The notes: generated by a model not told the origin, from the letters alone. Shown: positions 1-6,234, counted from the stretch's first letter. The stretch is DNA of 8,230 nucleotides from Halieaceae bacterium (GCA_018666295.1 JABIZW010000206.1:1-8230), one strand, 5' to 3'. Program-made: numbers and translations.

Positions 1-95
1 CAACGGCGTGCCACCCAATAATGACCAAACTCATGAATAGTAACGAGGATACCCAGCGTCACGAGCGCCATGAATATTGAGAATAATGCTTGCAT
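1..95 (-). CDS. rseP: RseP site-2 intramembrane zinc metalloprotease, N-terminal fragment (cut by window edge)
   Basis: Partial gene: 31 full codons from an ATG at 95-93, then the left edge cuts it. The peptide begins MQALFSIFMALVTLGILV and runs into HEFGH, the HExxH zinc-binding motif of site-2 proteases, set in the first transmembrane segment as in E. coli RseP. By family knowledge, RseP is an inner-membrane protease that makes the second cut in anti-sigma factor RseA, releasing sigma-E, and also clears remnant signal peptides. The gene lies 31 nt after dxr on the same strand. A purine-rich AAGGGAG (minus strand, 115-109) lies 13 nt before the ATG, a somewhat long spacing, so the exact ribosome-binding site is uncertain. 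The PDZ domains and the second catalytic motif lie outside the window. Identity is firm because the start, HExxH motif and the position after dxr all agree. Confidence 0.93.
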   Translation of the reverse strand, partial: MQALFSIFMALVTLGILVTIHEFGHYWVARR

Positions 96-126
96 CTACT
101 TCTGAGCACTCCCTTGAATCACACTC

Positions 127-1302
127 TCACCTTTTGATTTCGGCGACCACCGCATGGGCAGCCTCTCGCGCTGCATAATCGAGACCTTTGACCTCACTGA
201 GCTCAGTTGGTTCAGCGAGATCGACGGTATTAAGTGTTGTTTCAATCACACGATCAATGTCGGTGAACCGTATCCGGTGCGCGAGAAAGGCATCAACGGC
301 GATCTCATTAGCTGCACTGAACGCACACATCCCGCCGGGAAGCTCGATCGCCTGGTACGCAAGCTTTAGGCACGGGAAGGCACCCAAATCGGGTGTCTCA
401 AAATCCAACCGCCCCACCTTAACCAAGTCCAGCACATCAACTCCCGCATCGACGCGATCAGGCCAGGAAAGACTGTACGCAATGGGCGTGCGCATATCGG
501 GCTGTCCCAACTGAGCCAATACCGAGCCATCGACATAACGTATTAACGAGTGAACGATACTTTGCGGGTGAACGACCACCTCAATCTCAGACGGCTTACG
601 ATCGAAAAGCCAGCACGCCTCTGCCAGCTCCAAGCCCTTGTTAACCAGTGTGGCAGAGTCAACTGAAATCTTTCGTCCCATCGACCAATTCGGGTGTGCG
701 CACGCCTGATCCGGCGTGACATCCAACAACTCAGATCGACTTTTTCCACGAAACGGCCCACCGGACGCAGTGAGTAGAATTTTTTCCACTCGCCCCATTT
801 GTGGACGCGCCAGGTCGTCTGTCTCTAGACACTGAAACATCGCATTGTGCTCGCTGTCGACCGGCAACAGCAAAGCACCGCCCTCATGCACAGCGCTCAT
901 GAAAATCTGACCGGCACTCACCAGTGCCTCTTTATTGGCTAGAAGAAGCCGCTTGCCCGCCTGCGCAGCCGCAAGTGCCGCCGATAGCCCTGCAAATCCG
1001 ACGATTGCCGCCATCACGGTATCCACCTCGGCGCTTTTCGCAAGCTCAACCATCGGCGCTTCGCCCGCATGCACTTGGGTCTCAACGACACCTGCCAAGC
1101 GTGTTTTAAGCGCAAACGCAGCATCATGATCGAACATGACCGCGTGCACAGGACGGTGACGAAGGCACAACTGCTCCATCTCATCCACCGATCGGTTAGC
1201 CGCTAAAGCATAGGCATAATAGTGCGTCGGGTGTCGTTCAATAATGTCTAACGTACTCGTTCCAATCGAGCCAGTGGCACCCAGAACCAAGACACGCTGC
1301 AT
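127..1302 (-). CDS. dxr: 1-deoxy-D-xylulose 5-phosphate reductoisomerase
   Basis: Cytosolic enzyme that converts DXP to 2-C-methyl-D-erythritol 4-phosphate with NADPH and a divalent metal, the first committed step of the MEP isoprenoid pathway (IspC). The 391-residue protein shows the N-terminal NADPH Rossmann loop LGATGSIGTSTLDII (7-21), LANKEALVSAG (121-131), the metal site VDSEHN with D149 and E151, TASGGPFR (178-185), the HPNWSMGRKISVDSAT block (203-218) and NKGLE with N221, K222 and the third metal ligand E225. The C-terminal GGMCAFSAANEIAV is also typical. The ATG at 1302-1300 is chosen because the Rossmann fold starts at once; the frame stays open for 39 more codons upstream, but that stretch lies in cdsA and has no Dxr character. 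Its ATG shares one base with the cdsA TAA (TAATG), suggesting translational coupling; GGTGG 12 nt upstream can serve as a Shine-Dalgarno. It feeds the same isoprenoid route as uppS two genes earlier. Confidence 0.98.
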   Translation of the reverse strand: MQRVLVLGATGSIGTSTLDIIERHPTHYYAYALAANRSVDEMEQLCLRHRPVHAVMFDHDAAFALKTRLAGVVETQVHAGEAPMVELAKSAEVDTVMAAIVGFAGLSAALAAAQAGKRLLLANKEALVSAGQIFMSAVHEGGALLLPVDSEHNAMFQCLETDDLARPQMGRVEKILLTASGGPFRGKSRSELLDVTPDQACAHPNWSMGRKISVDSATLVNKGLELAEACWLFDRKPSEIEVVVHPQSIVHSLIRYVDGSVLAQLGQPDMRTPIAYSLSWPDRVDAGVDVLDLVKVGRLDFETPDLGAFPCLKLAYQAIELPGGMCAFSAANEIAVDAFLAHRIRFTDIDRVIETTLNTVDLAEPTELSEVKGLDYAAREAAHAVVAEIKR

Positions 1303-2141
1303 TACGCGTAACCCACCAAAATGATTGACAAGGCAAAAAACGGCGCGGCACCGCAGATACTGTCGAGTCGGTCCAGCACACCACCGTGACCGGGCAAAAG
1401 CACCCCCGAATCTTTGCAACCGCTCTCTCGCTTCACCATGCTGACGGTCAAGTCACCAAGCACCGATGCACTGCAGCAAAAGGCTGCGATCAGGAATATT
1501 TCTACCGGGTGAATGTAGCCGTAGGCCGGCGGCAGCAACCACCAGGTCAACCCCGCGAGACTCAAGACACCCAAGAAGCCCCCCCATAAACCCTCTATCG
1601 TCTTCGCGGGACTGACGTCGGACGCGAGTGGGTTCTTGCCCCAGGCCTTACCAACAAAATACGCGCAGACGTCGGCCGCTCCGACCATAATGACCAGCAT
1701 GATGACGAGCAACCAGCCGTTGGGCAAATACATAACGTAGGAGAGTGAAAACCAGCCAGCCCCCAGAACAAAAAGCCCCATCAGACTCCTTACTAAACGC
1801 GAGCCCCACAAAAAAGAAAGCTTGGGGTAACTATCCACGAGCAGTGCGTGAACCAACCAAGCGAAACACGCCAAACCGAGAATCGGCCGAATCAACGTTA
1901 CATCAGTGGCAAAATCAGGCCCATAAACCCACGCAAAAGCAACGCAAACACCCGCAAACGTGATCACAAAAGCCGCGCGTGTGACTCGAGATGTCCAACC
2001 GGCCAACGCCGACCATTCCCAGGCACCAGTAGCGCCCACGGTGGCAAAAGCAAGAGAGAGCATATTCGCTGACAACTGTGTCACCGCGACAAAGAAAACA
2101 GAGATTAAGATCAGTGCCGTATAAATGCGCTTTGCCAACAT
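1302..2141 (-). CDS. cdsA: Phosphatidate cytidylyltransferase (CDP-diacylglycerol synthase)
   Basis: Polytopic inner-membrane enzyme that makes CDP-diacylglycerol and pyrophosphate from phosphatidic acid and CTP, the precursor of phosphatidylethanolamine, phosphatidylglycerol and cardiolipin. The 279 residues are mostly hydrophobic segments, about seven or eight by eye. The full family signature is present near the C-terminus: S234-x-x-K237-R238, K243-D244, then H252-G253-G254 and D257-R258-L259-D260. The preceding conserved loop with ADVCAYFVGK (156-165) and SPAKTIEG (177-184) is also intact. Length is normal (about 270-285). The ATG (2141-2139) overlaps the uppS stop by one base as TAATG, and AGAGG (minus strand, 2156-2152) lies 10 nt before it inside the end of uppS, so coupled translation with uppS is likely. 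The stop overlaps the dxr start in the same way. Nothing is missing from the active site. Confidence 0.97.
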   Translation of the reverse strand: MLAKRIYTALILISVFFVAVTQLSANMLSLAFATVGATGAWEWSALAGWTSRVTRAAFVITFAGVCVAFAWVYGPDFATDVTLIRPILGLACFAWLVHALLVDSYPKLSFLWGSRLVRSLMGLFVLGAGWFSLSYVMYLPNGWLLVIMLVIMVGAADVCAYFVGKAWGKNPLASDVSPAKTIEGLWGGFLGVLSLAGLTWWLLPPAYGYIHPVEIFLIAAFCCSASVLGDLTVSMVKRESGCKDSGVLLPGHGGVLDRLDSICGAAPFFALSIILVGYA

Positions 2142-2881
2142 TAAGAATGGGCCTCTGCTGGACGACCACCATAGCGGCGCTCTCGTCCCGCGAAATGCTC
2201 GATAGCAACATCCAACTCTTCGACGGTGAAGTCAGGCCACAACGTTTTAGTAAACCAAAGTTCAGCGTAAGCGCTTTGCCATAATAAGAAGTTAGACAGT
2301 CGATATTCACCGCCGGTTCTAATGCAGAGATCGAGCGTCGGCTGGTCGGCCAATGACATTCTTGCACTGAGTGACGTTTCGTCAATATCCTCAGCCCGCA
2401 ACCTTCCAGCTTCCACGTCATGCGCCAAAGCGGACGCCGCCTCACTCACGTCCCAACGTCCACCGTAGTCGAGTGCCAACACTAACGTCGTATCGGTATT
2501 GTGCGCAGTGGCTTGCTCAGACCACTCCAATAACTTCGCAATTCGCGGACTCAAACGATCACGACGGCCAATAAACCGAACCCGGACCCCGTCTTCAGCC
2601 AATTGCTTTATTTCACGCCGTAAATACCGCGACAGTAACGCCATAAGTGCGCGCACCTCAGCCTCTGGGCGATGCCAGTTTTCGCTCGAAAACGCGAACA
2701 AGGTGAGGGTTTTGACACCGCGATCTCGACAGGCGTACATCAGTGGTTTCACCACGTCGGCACCCGCTCTGTGACCAATGGGGCCCGGCACACCGCGCTT
2801 CTTTGCCCAACGGTTATTGCCGTCCATCACAATGGCAATGTGTTGTGGCATGCGGCCTGAAAAATGGGTAGGTAAATTCAC
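2141..2881 (-). CDS. uppS: (2E,6E)-farnesyl-diphosphate-specific di-trans,poly-cis-undecaprenyl-diphosphate synthase
   Basis: Cis-prenyltransferase (IspU) that adds eight isopentenyl diphosphates to farnesyl diphosphate, giving the C55 carrier lipid for peptidoglycan and O-antigen. The 246 residues carry IVMDGNNRWAKKRG (17-30) with catalytic D20, GHRAG with H37, FAFSSENWHRP (62-72), and RTGGEYRLSNFLLWQ (188-202) with R188 and R194, then E207. All these sit exactly six residues before their E. coli positions (D26, H43, R194, R200, E213), so the core has no indel. The start chosen is GTG at 2881-2879, 19 nt after the frr stop. It has no clear Shine-Dalgarno. The alternative is ATG at 2851-2849 (Met11), with only a weak CAGG, which would give 236 residues starting MPQHIAIVMDG. 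That would leave very little before the active site, so the GTG is preferred at moderate certainty. The stop overlaps the cdsA ATG. Confidence 0.96.
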   Translation of the reverse strand: MNLPTHFSGRMPQHIAIVMDGNNRWAKKRGVPGPIGHRAGADVVKPLMYACRDRGVKTLTLFAFSSENWHRPEAEVRALMALLSRYLRREIKQLAEDGVRVRFIGRRDRLSPRIAKLLEWSEQATAHNTDTTLVLALDYGGRWDVSEAASALAHDVEAGRLRAEDIDETSLSARMSLADQPTLDLCIRTGGEYRLSNFLLWQSAYAELWFTKTLWPDFTVEELDVAIEHFAGRERRYGGRPAEAHS

Positions 2882-2900
2882 TGGGAGACCGGAATACTGA

Positions 2901-3458
2901 TCAGATTTCCATCAAATCAGCTTCTTTAGTCGTCAACGCAGCATCGATCTTCGCCACGTAGACATCTGTCAGCTTCTGAATCTGATCTTGGCCACGCCGT
3001 TCCTCGTCCTCTGAAATTTCTTTTTCCTTGACCAGGTCCTTTAGCATACCGTTTGCGTCACGACGTGCGTTACGCATCGATACCCGTGCGGACTCGGCCT
3101 CAGCGCGCGCCTGCTTAATAAAACCCTTCCGAGTCTCCTCAGTCAGCATGGGCATTGGAATGCGAATAACGTCGCCAGCCGTTGAGGGATTAAGGCCCAG
3201 ATTACTTTTCATGATGGCCTTTTCTACATCGGGCGTAATGGATTTATCAAAGACACTCACCGCGAGTGTGCGGGCGTCTTCAACATTGATACTTGCCATC
3301 TGCTTAAGTGGCGTTTCTGACCCGTAGTAATCAATGCGGATTCCGTCAAGAATACTGGGGTGCGCCCGTCCTGTTCTGATCTTATTGAAGTTTTGAGCGA
3401 GCGCTTCCAGTGCCTTGTCCATCCGCTCTTCAGCATCGGTTTGTATGTCGTCAATCAT
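2901..3458 (-). CDS. frr: Ribosome recycling factor
   Basis: Acts with EF-G to split the post-termination ribosome and free mRNA and tRNA. The 185-residue length is that of the E. coli factor. The sequence follows the family along its whole length: an N-terminal helix of domain I, KIRTGRAHPSILDGI (26-40), the domain II hinge with YYGSETPLKQMASI (44-57), SNLGLNPSTAGDVIRIPMP (85-103), and the long C-terminal helices with MRNARRDAN (128-136), including R132, which is important in E. coli RRF, and KEISEDEERR (146-155). The ATG at 3458-3456 has the best Shine-Dalgarno of the cluster, GAGAGG a few bases upstream. It lies 42 nt after pyrH and 19 nt before uppS on the same strand, in the usual gammaproteobacterial order. 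No promoter of its own is evident in the pyrH-frr gap, although one exists in some relatives. Confidence 0.98.
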   Translation of the reverse strand: MIDDIQTDAEERMDKALEALAQNFNKIRTGRAHPSILDGIRIDYYGSETPLKQMASINVEDARTLAVSVFDKSITPDVEKAIMKSNLGLNPSTAGDVIRIPMPMLTEETRKGFIKQARAEAESARVSMRNARRDANGMLKDLVKEKEISEDEERRGQDQIQKLTDVYVAKIDAALTTKEADLMEI

Positions 3459-3500
3459 TTTCCTCTCCCGACCGATTTACAGTGCGTGTATCAATAGACC

Positions 3501-4217
3501 CTATCGAATCACCGTGCCTTCCGATCCGCCCCTTACAATACTCAACAACGCGCCCTTCATCGACATATTAAACACGCGAACCGGCATTTGGTGATCTCGG
3601 ACCATACAAATTGCCGTAAGGTCCATGACCCCCAGCTTCTTGTCTAAAACGTCGTCGTAAGTGAGCTCATCAAACTTGATTGCTGACGAGTCTTTCATCG
3701 GGTCAGCGTTATAGACCCCATCCACCTTAGTCGCCTTTAGAACGATATCGGCCTCGACCTCAATACCTCGCAGGCAAGCGGACGAGTCGGTTGTAAAAAA
3801 GGGATTGCCGGTGCCGGCCGAGAAAATAACAACGTCGCCCTGAGACATCGCCCGAATAGCTTTGCGGCGGTCGTAGTGATCGACCACGCCACTCATTGGA
3901 ATCGCAGACATCACTTGCGTTGCAATATTAGAGCGCTCGAGTGAGTCACGAAGTGCCAGTGCGTTCATAACGGTCGCCAGCATTCCCATGTGATCGCCGG
4001 TGACCCGATCAAGGCCCGCAGCTTGGAGCGCAGCACCACGAAATAAATTACCGCCGCCAACAACCAGTCCGACCTGAACTCCAATGCCGACAAGCTGGCC
4101 AATCTCCAAGGCCATTTGGTCCAGCACCTTAGGGTCAATGCCAAATGACTCGTCGCCCGTCAGCGCCTCACCGCTCAGCTTTAACAATATCCGTTTGTAG
4201 ACCTTTTCAGCTGCCAT
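3501..4217 (-). CDS. pyrH: Uridylate kinase (UMP kinase)
   Basis: Cytosolic enzyme of the amino acid kinase family that phosphorylates UMP to UDP with ATP, at the head of pyrimidine nucleotide and UDP-sugar supply. In E. coli it is a hexamer activated by GTP and inhibited by UTP. The 238 residues show the N-terminal phosphate loop KRILLKLSGEAL (8-19), VGGGNLFRG (53-61), GDHMGMLATVMNALALRD (74-91) for UMP and subunit contacts, GTGNPFFTTDSSA (135-147), and KATKVDGVYNADP (161-173), the adenine-site block. Length matches the family (about 240). The ATG at 4217-4215 has AAGGA about 10 nt upstream. It stands 49 nt after tsf and 42 nt before frr, on the same strand. No unusual substitution is seen in the motifs. 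Confidence 0.98.
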   Translation of the reverse strand: MAAEKVYKRILLKLSGEALTGDESFGIDPKVLDQMALEIGQLVGIGVQVGLVVGGGNLFRGAALQAAGLDRVTGDHMGMLATVMNALALRDSLERSNIATQVMSAIPMSGVVDHYDRRKAIRAMSQGDVVIFSAGTGNPFFTTDSSACLRGIEVEADIVLKATKVDGVYNADPMKDSSAIKFDELTYDDVLDKKLGVMDLTAICMVRDHQMPVRVFNMSMKGALLSIVRGGSEGTVIR

Positions 4218-4266
4218 GCTCTCGTCCTTCGCAATGTCTCACGATGAGTACTGACCTAATCGGCCA

Positions 4267-5124
4267 TCAGTTTCCTAACTGTGCTGCAACCTCAGCCGCA
4301 AAATCGACCTTTTCGACTTCAATTCCCTCGCCCACTTCAAACCGTGTGAACCCAACGACGCGGGCTCCTGCTGCCGAAACCAGCTTTCCAACTGTCGTGT
4401 CGGGGTCTTTTACAAACGCCTGCTCAGTGAGGCTATTTTCAGACAAGTACTTGCGCACTCGCCCTTCGATCATCTTCTCTACAATCTCTGGTGGCTTACC
4501 CGAGTCTGCCGCCTGGGCTGTGAAGATCTCCCGCTCTTTTTGCAGTAACTCGGCGGGCATATCGCTGGGCGAGACAACCGCAGGATTGACCGCCGCAACA
4601 TGCATGGCGACGTCTTTTGCAAGTTCCGCGTCACCGCCTTCTAGCTCGACCAATACGGCTATTCGGCTATTGCCATGCACGTAGCCACCCACAGCACCAC
4701 TGTCTGTTGAGCGCACGGCAATACGGCGGACCGATATATTCTCACCAATTTTTTGAACCAGCGCTTGGCGTGACGTTTCAACATCACCACCGGCTATCAC
4801 GGTCACGTCATCGGTTTGTGCGGCGACTGCCGCGTCCATCACCTGACTAACAAAATTTAAAAAATTCTCATCGCGCGCAACGAAGTCGGTCTCGCTGTTC
4901 ACCTCGCCAATGACACCAGAGGTTCCATCCGCAGTAATTCTCATGGAAACAACGCCGTCAGCGGCTGTACGACCCGCCTTTTTAGCGGCCTTCATACCAC
5001 TCGACTTTCGCAACTCCTCAATCGCAACTTCGACGTCACCGCCCGCAGCCGCCAGCGCTTTCTTACACTCAAGCAGCCCCAATCCAGTGCGCTCGCGAAG
5101 TTCCTTTACCAATGCAGCAGACAT
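4267..5124 (-). CDS. tsf: Translation elongation factor Ts
   Basis: Guanine nucleotide exchange factor that releases GDP from EF-Tu. The 285 residues (E. coli 283) contain the N-terminal UBA-like domain with LVKELRERTGLGLLECKKAL (5-24), the EF-Tu-contacting TDFVARDENF with T79, D80 and F81 at the same positions as E. coli TDFVAKD, the two core subdomains with HVAAVNP (175-181), the coiled-coil region ending in SLTEQAFVKDPDTTV (231-245) and the C-terminal module. The ATG at 5124-5122 has a GGTGAG-type Shine-Dalgarno close upstream. A strong terminator and a 13-nt palindrome lie in the 99-nt gap to rpsB, so tsf and the downstream genes depend on read-through, antitermination or a promoter I cannot identify. 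No good -35/-10 pair was found in that gap. Confidence 0.98.
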   Translation of the reverse strand: MSAALVKELRERTGLGLLECKKALAAAGGDVEVAIEELRKSSGMKAAKKAGRTAADGVVSMRITADGTSGVIGEVNSETDFVARDENFLNFVSQVMDAAVAAQTDDVTVIAGGDVETSRQALVQKIGENISVRRIAVRSTDSGAVGGYVHGNSRIAVLVELEGGDAELAKDVAMHVAAVNPAVVSPSDMPAELLQKEREIFTAQAADSGKPPEIVEKMIEGRVRKYLSENSLTEQAFVKDPDTTVGKLVSAAGARVVGFTRFEVGEGIEVEKVDFAAEVAAQLGN

Positions 5125-5147
5125 TTATCTCACCCTTTTTAACGTCT

Positions 5148-5160
5148 CAAGATCATCTTG
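5148..5160. repeat. Perfect 13-nt palindrome in the rpsB-tsf gap
   Basis: CAAGAT-C-ATCTTG is a perfect inverted repeat with six-base arms around one central base. It sits 24 nt upstream of the tsf start and downstream of the rpsB terminator. As RNA it could form only a short stem (CAAG/CUUG with a five-base loop), so a DNA-binding site or chance is as likely. Function unknown. Confidence 0.35.
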
Positions 5161-5184
5161 TGGTCCTCGATAAAAACGAAGCCC

Positions 5185-5213
5185 AAATAAAAAAAAGCCG
5201 CGCTGAGCGCGGC
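5185..5213 (-). terminator. Intrinsic terminator directly after rpsB
   Basis: Read on the minus strand, GCCGCGC-TCA-GCGCGGC (5213-5197) forms a perfect seven-base-pair, all-GC stem with a three-base loop. It is followed by eight T residues (5196-5189), then A and TTT. The stem begins 10 nt after the rpsB TAA, which is classic placement. It is oriented only for minus-strand transcription, since no T-run follows on the plus strand. With tsf 60 nt further on, it probably acts as a partial terminator (attenuator) that lowers tsf and downstream expression relative to S2. Confidence 0.9.
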
Positions 5214-5223
5214 GACTTGTTAC

Positions 5224-5997
5224 TTACTCCGCGTCACCTGACTCTTCAGGGTCCGCCGTAGGCTCGGCGGACTCGACCACCTCAACAAACTCATCAACGA
5301 CCGGAGTTTCTGACAACACACCCTTGCCCTCAAGTACCGAGTCAGCAACGGCAGACACGTAGAGCTTGATCGCTCGAATCGCATCATCATTGCCAGGGAT
5401 TACGTAGTCGACGCCGTCAGGGTTACTGTTGGTGTCAACGATACCAATAACGGGTATACCAAGCTTATTGGCCTCAGTAATAGCAATGCGCTCGTGATCA
5501 ACATCGACCACAAACAATGCGTCGGGTAGACCACCCATATCCTTAATACCGCCGATTGAACGATCTAGCTTGTCCTTACTGCGCGATCGCATGAGGGCTT
5601 CTTTCTTCGTCAACTTGTCGAAAGTGCCGTCCTGCTCTTGCCCTTCAAGCTCACGAAGACGCTTGATGGAAGACCGGATCGTTTTGTAGTTCGTGAGCAT
5701 TCCCCCCAACCAACGATGGCTGACGAACGGCATGCCACATCGCGCCGCTTGCTCTTCGATAATTTTACCCGCAGCACGCTTTGTGCCGACGAACATGATT
5801 TGGTTTTTGTTTTCAGCCAATCTGTGAACAAACTCAAGCGCATCATTAAATGCGGGGACGGTGTGCTCCAGATTGATGATGTGGATCTTGTTGCGTGCAC
5901 CAAAGATGTATTGATCCATCTTTGGATTCCAAAAACGGGTCTGGTGGCCAAAGTGCGCGCCGGCCTGCAATAACTCGCGCATGCTTACTTGTGTCAT
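5224..5997 (-). CDS. rpsB: 30S ribosomal protein S2
   Basis: Small-subunit protein that binds late in 30S assembly and is needed for S1 attachment. The 257 residues carry the N-terminal S2 block MRELLQAGAHFGHQTRFWNP (6-25), FGARNKIHIINLE (32-44), VGTKRAA (70-76), SHRWLGGMLTN (93-103), GGIKDMGGLPDALFVVD (149-165) and DTNSNPDGVDYVIPGNDDA (188-206). Length is about 16 residues above E. coli S2 (241), the excess being an acidic tail (231-257) with ten Asp/Glu and no Lys/Arg. The ATG at 5997-5995 lacks a strong Shine-Dalgarno; only AGAGA is near, and a better GAGGGA lies about 31 nt upstream, too far to serve it. The gene follows a predicted promoter and leader and is closed by a strong terminator, consistent with S2 being made at a higher level than the downstream products. 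Confidence 0.98.
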   Translation of the reverse strand: MTQVSMRELLQAGAHFGHQTRFWNPKMDQYIFGARNKIHIINLEHTVPAFNDALEFVHRLAENKNQIMFVGTKRAAGKIIEEQAARCGMPFVSHRWLGGMLTNYKTIRSSIKRLRELEGQEQDGTFDKLTKKEALMRSRSKDKLDRSIGGIKDMGGLPDALFVVDVDHERIAITEANKLGIPVIGIVDTNSNPDGVDYVIPGNDDAIRAIKLYVSAVADSVLEGKGVLSETPVVDEFVEVVESAEPTADPEESGDAE

Positions 5998-6114
5998 AAT
6001 CAGTCTCTAGGTTGGGTTTAACTTCCGTTCCCTCAAATTGTCCAACTGGTCTCCCAGCACCCGGCAACTTGTTTGTAGCGAACGTGCTTATTAGCCTTCG
6101 TAAACTCGAAAGCG
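5998..6114 (-). promoter_or_regulatory. Predicted rpsB 5' leader with hairpins; candidate S2 autoregulatory element
   Basis: If transcription starts near 6114, the rpsB mRNA has a leader of about 116 nt. Seen on the minus strand: a hairpin GCTTTCG/CGAAGGC (6113-6107 with 6100-6094; seven pairs, one G-U, loop of six), a small hairpin CTGG-GAGA-CCAG (6057-6046) closed by a GNRA-type tetraloop, and a possible longer-range stem GTTGG/CCAAC (6046-6042 with 6015-6011) that competes for one base with the tetraloop stem and ends 14 nt before the ATG. In E. coli and relatives, S2 is known to repress rpsB-tsf through a structured leader. That this leader works in the same way is inference; I did not align it to the known element. 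Confidence 0.5.
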
Positions 6115-6120
6115 GCGCGC

Positions 6121-6149
6121 TTTATACCATAGGTAGAAGTAGGGCTGAA
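6121..6149 (-). promoter_or_regulatory. Predicted sigma-70 promoter of the rpsB operon
   Basis: On the minus strand TATAAA (6126-6121) matches the -10 consensus at five of six bases and is followed at once by GCGCGCCGC, a GC-rich discriminator of the kind found at stringently controlled ribosomal promoters. The -35 at 17-nt spacing is TTCAGC (6149-6144), only three of six. Start expected near 6114. Control by growth rate or ppGpp is inferred from the discriminator. Confidence 0.6.
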
Positions 6150-6155
6150 GCCTCT

Positions 6156-6164
6156 TGCTGTAAT
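6156..6164 (+). promoter_or_regulatory. Candidate extended -10 promoter for map
   Basis: TGC followed directly by TGTAAT (6159-6164) gives a TGn extended -10 with a five-of-six -10 hexamer. No matching -35 is seen 16-18 nt upstream (GAAGTA region), as is common for extended -10 promoters. The expected start near 6171 would leave a leader of about 64 nt before map. It faces away from the rpsB promoter, whose -35 region overlaps its upstream contacts. It is the best plus-strand candidate in the gap, but short motifs of this sort occur by chance. Confidence 0.35.
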
Positions 6165-6234
6165 AACTCGCCTCGAGTGCGGTAAACTACCGAGATTTAC
6201 AGCCAAACATGACATCAAGCGTGGGTAAAACACC

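Noticed and set aside
1303..1419. 39-codon N-terminal extension of the dxr frame
   Set aside because: It lies wholly inside cdsA in another frame and shows no Dxr character. The Rossmann motif begins just after the Met at 1302, as in other Dxr proteins.
1915..2445. 176-codon minus-strand open frame across the uppS-cdsA junction
   Set aside because: Runs in a different frame of the same strand over two well-supported genes. Its Cys/Arg/Trp-rich translation resembles no protein I know.
3459..3500. TTGATA in the pyrH-frr gap as a -35 for an frr promoter
   Set aside because: No acceptable -10 lies 16-18 nt downstream (TCGGGA at 17 nt), so the box alone is not evidence.
4228..4245. Small CTCA/TGAG hairpin in the tsf-pyrH gap
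   Set aside because: Four pairs around a three-base loop with no T-run; expected by chance.
4145..4684. 179-codon plus-strand open frame opposite tsf and the start of pyrH
   Set aside because: Antisense to two certain genes, rich in Ser/Thr/Pro as expected of a shadow frame, with no recognisable domain.
5638..5973. 111-codon plus-strand open frame opposite rpsB
   Set aside because: Shadow of the highly conserved S2 N-terminal half, no independent support.
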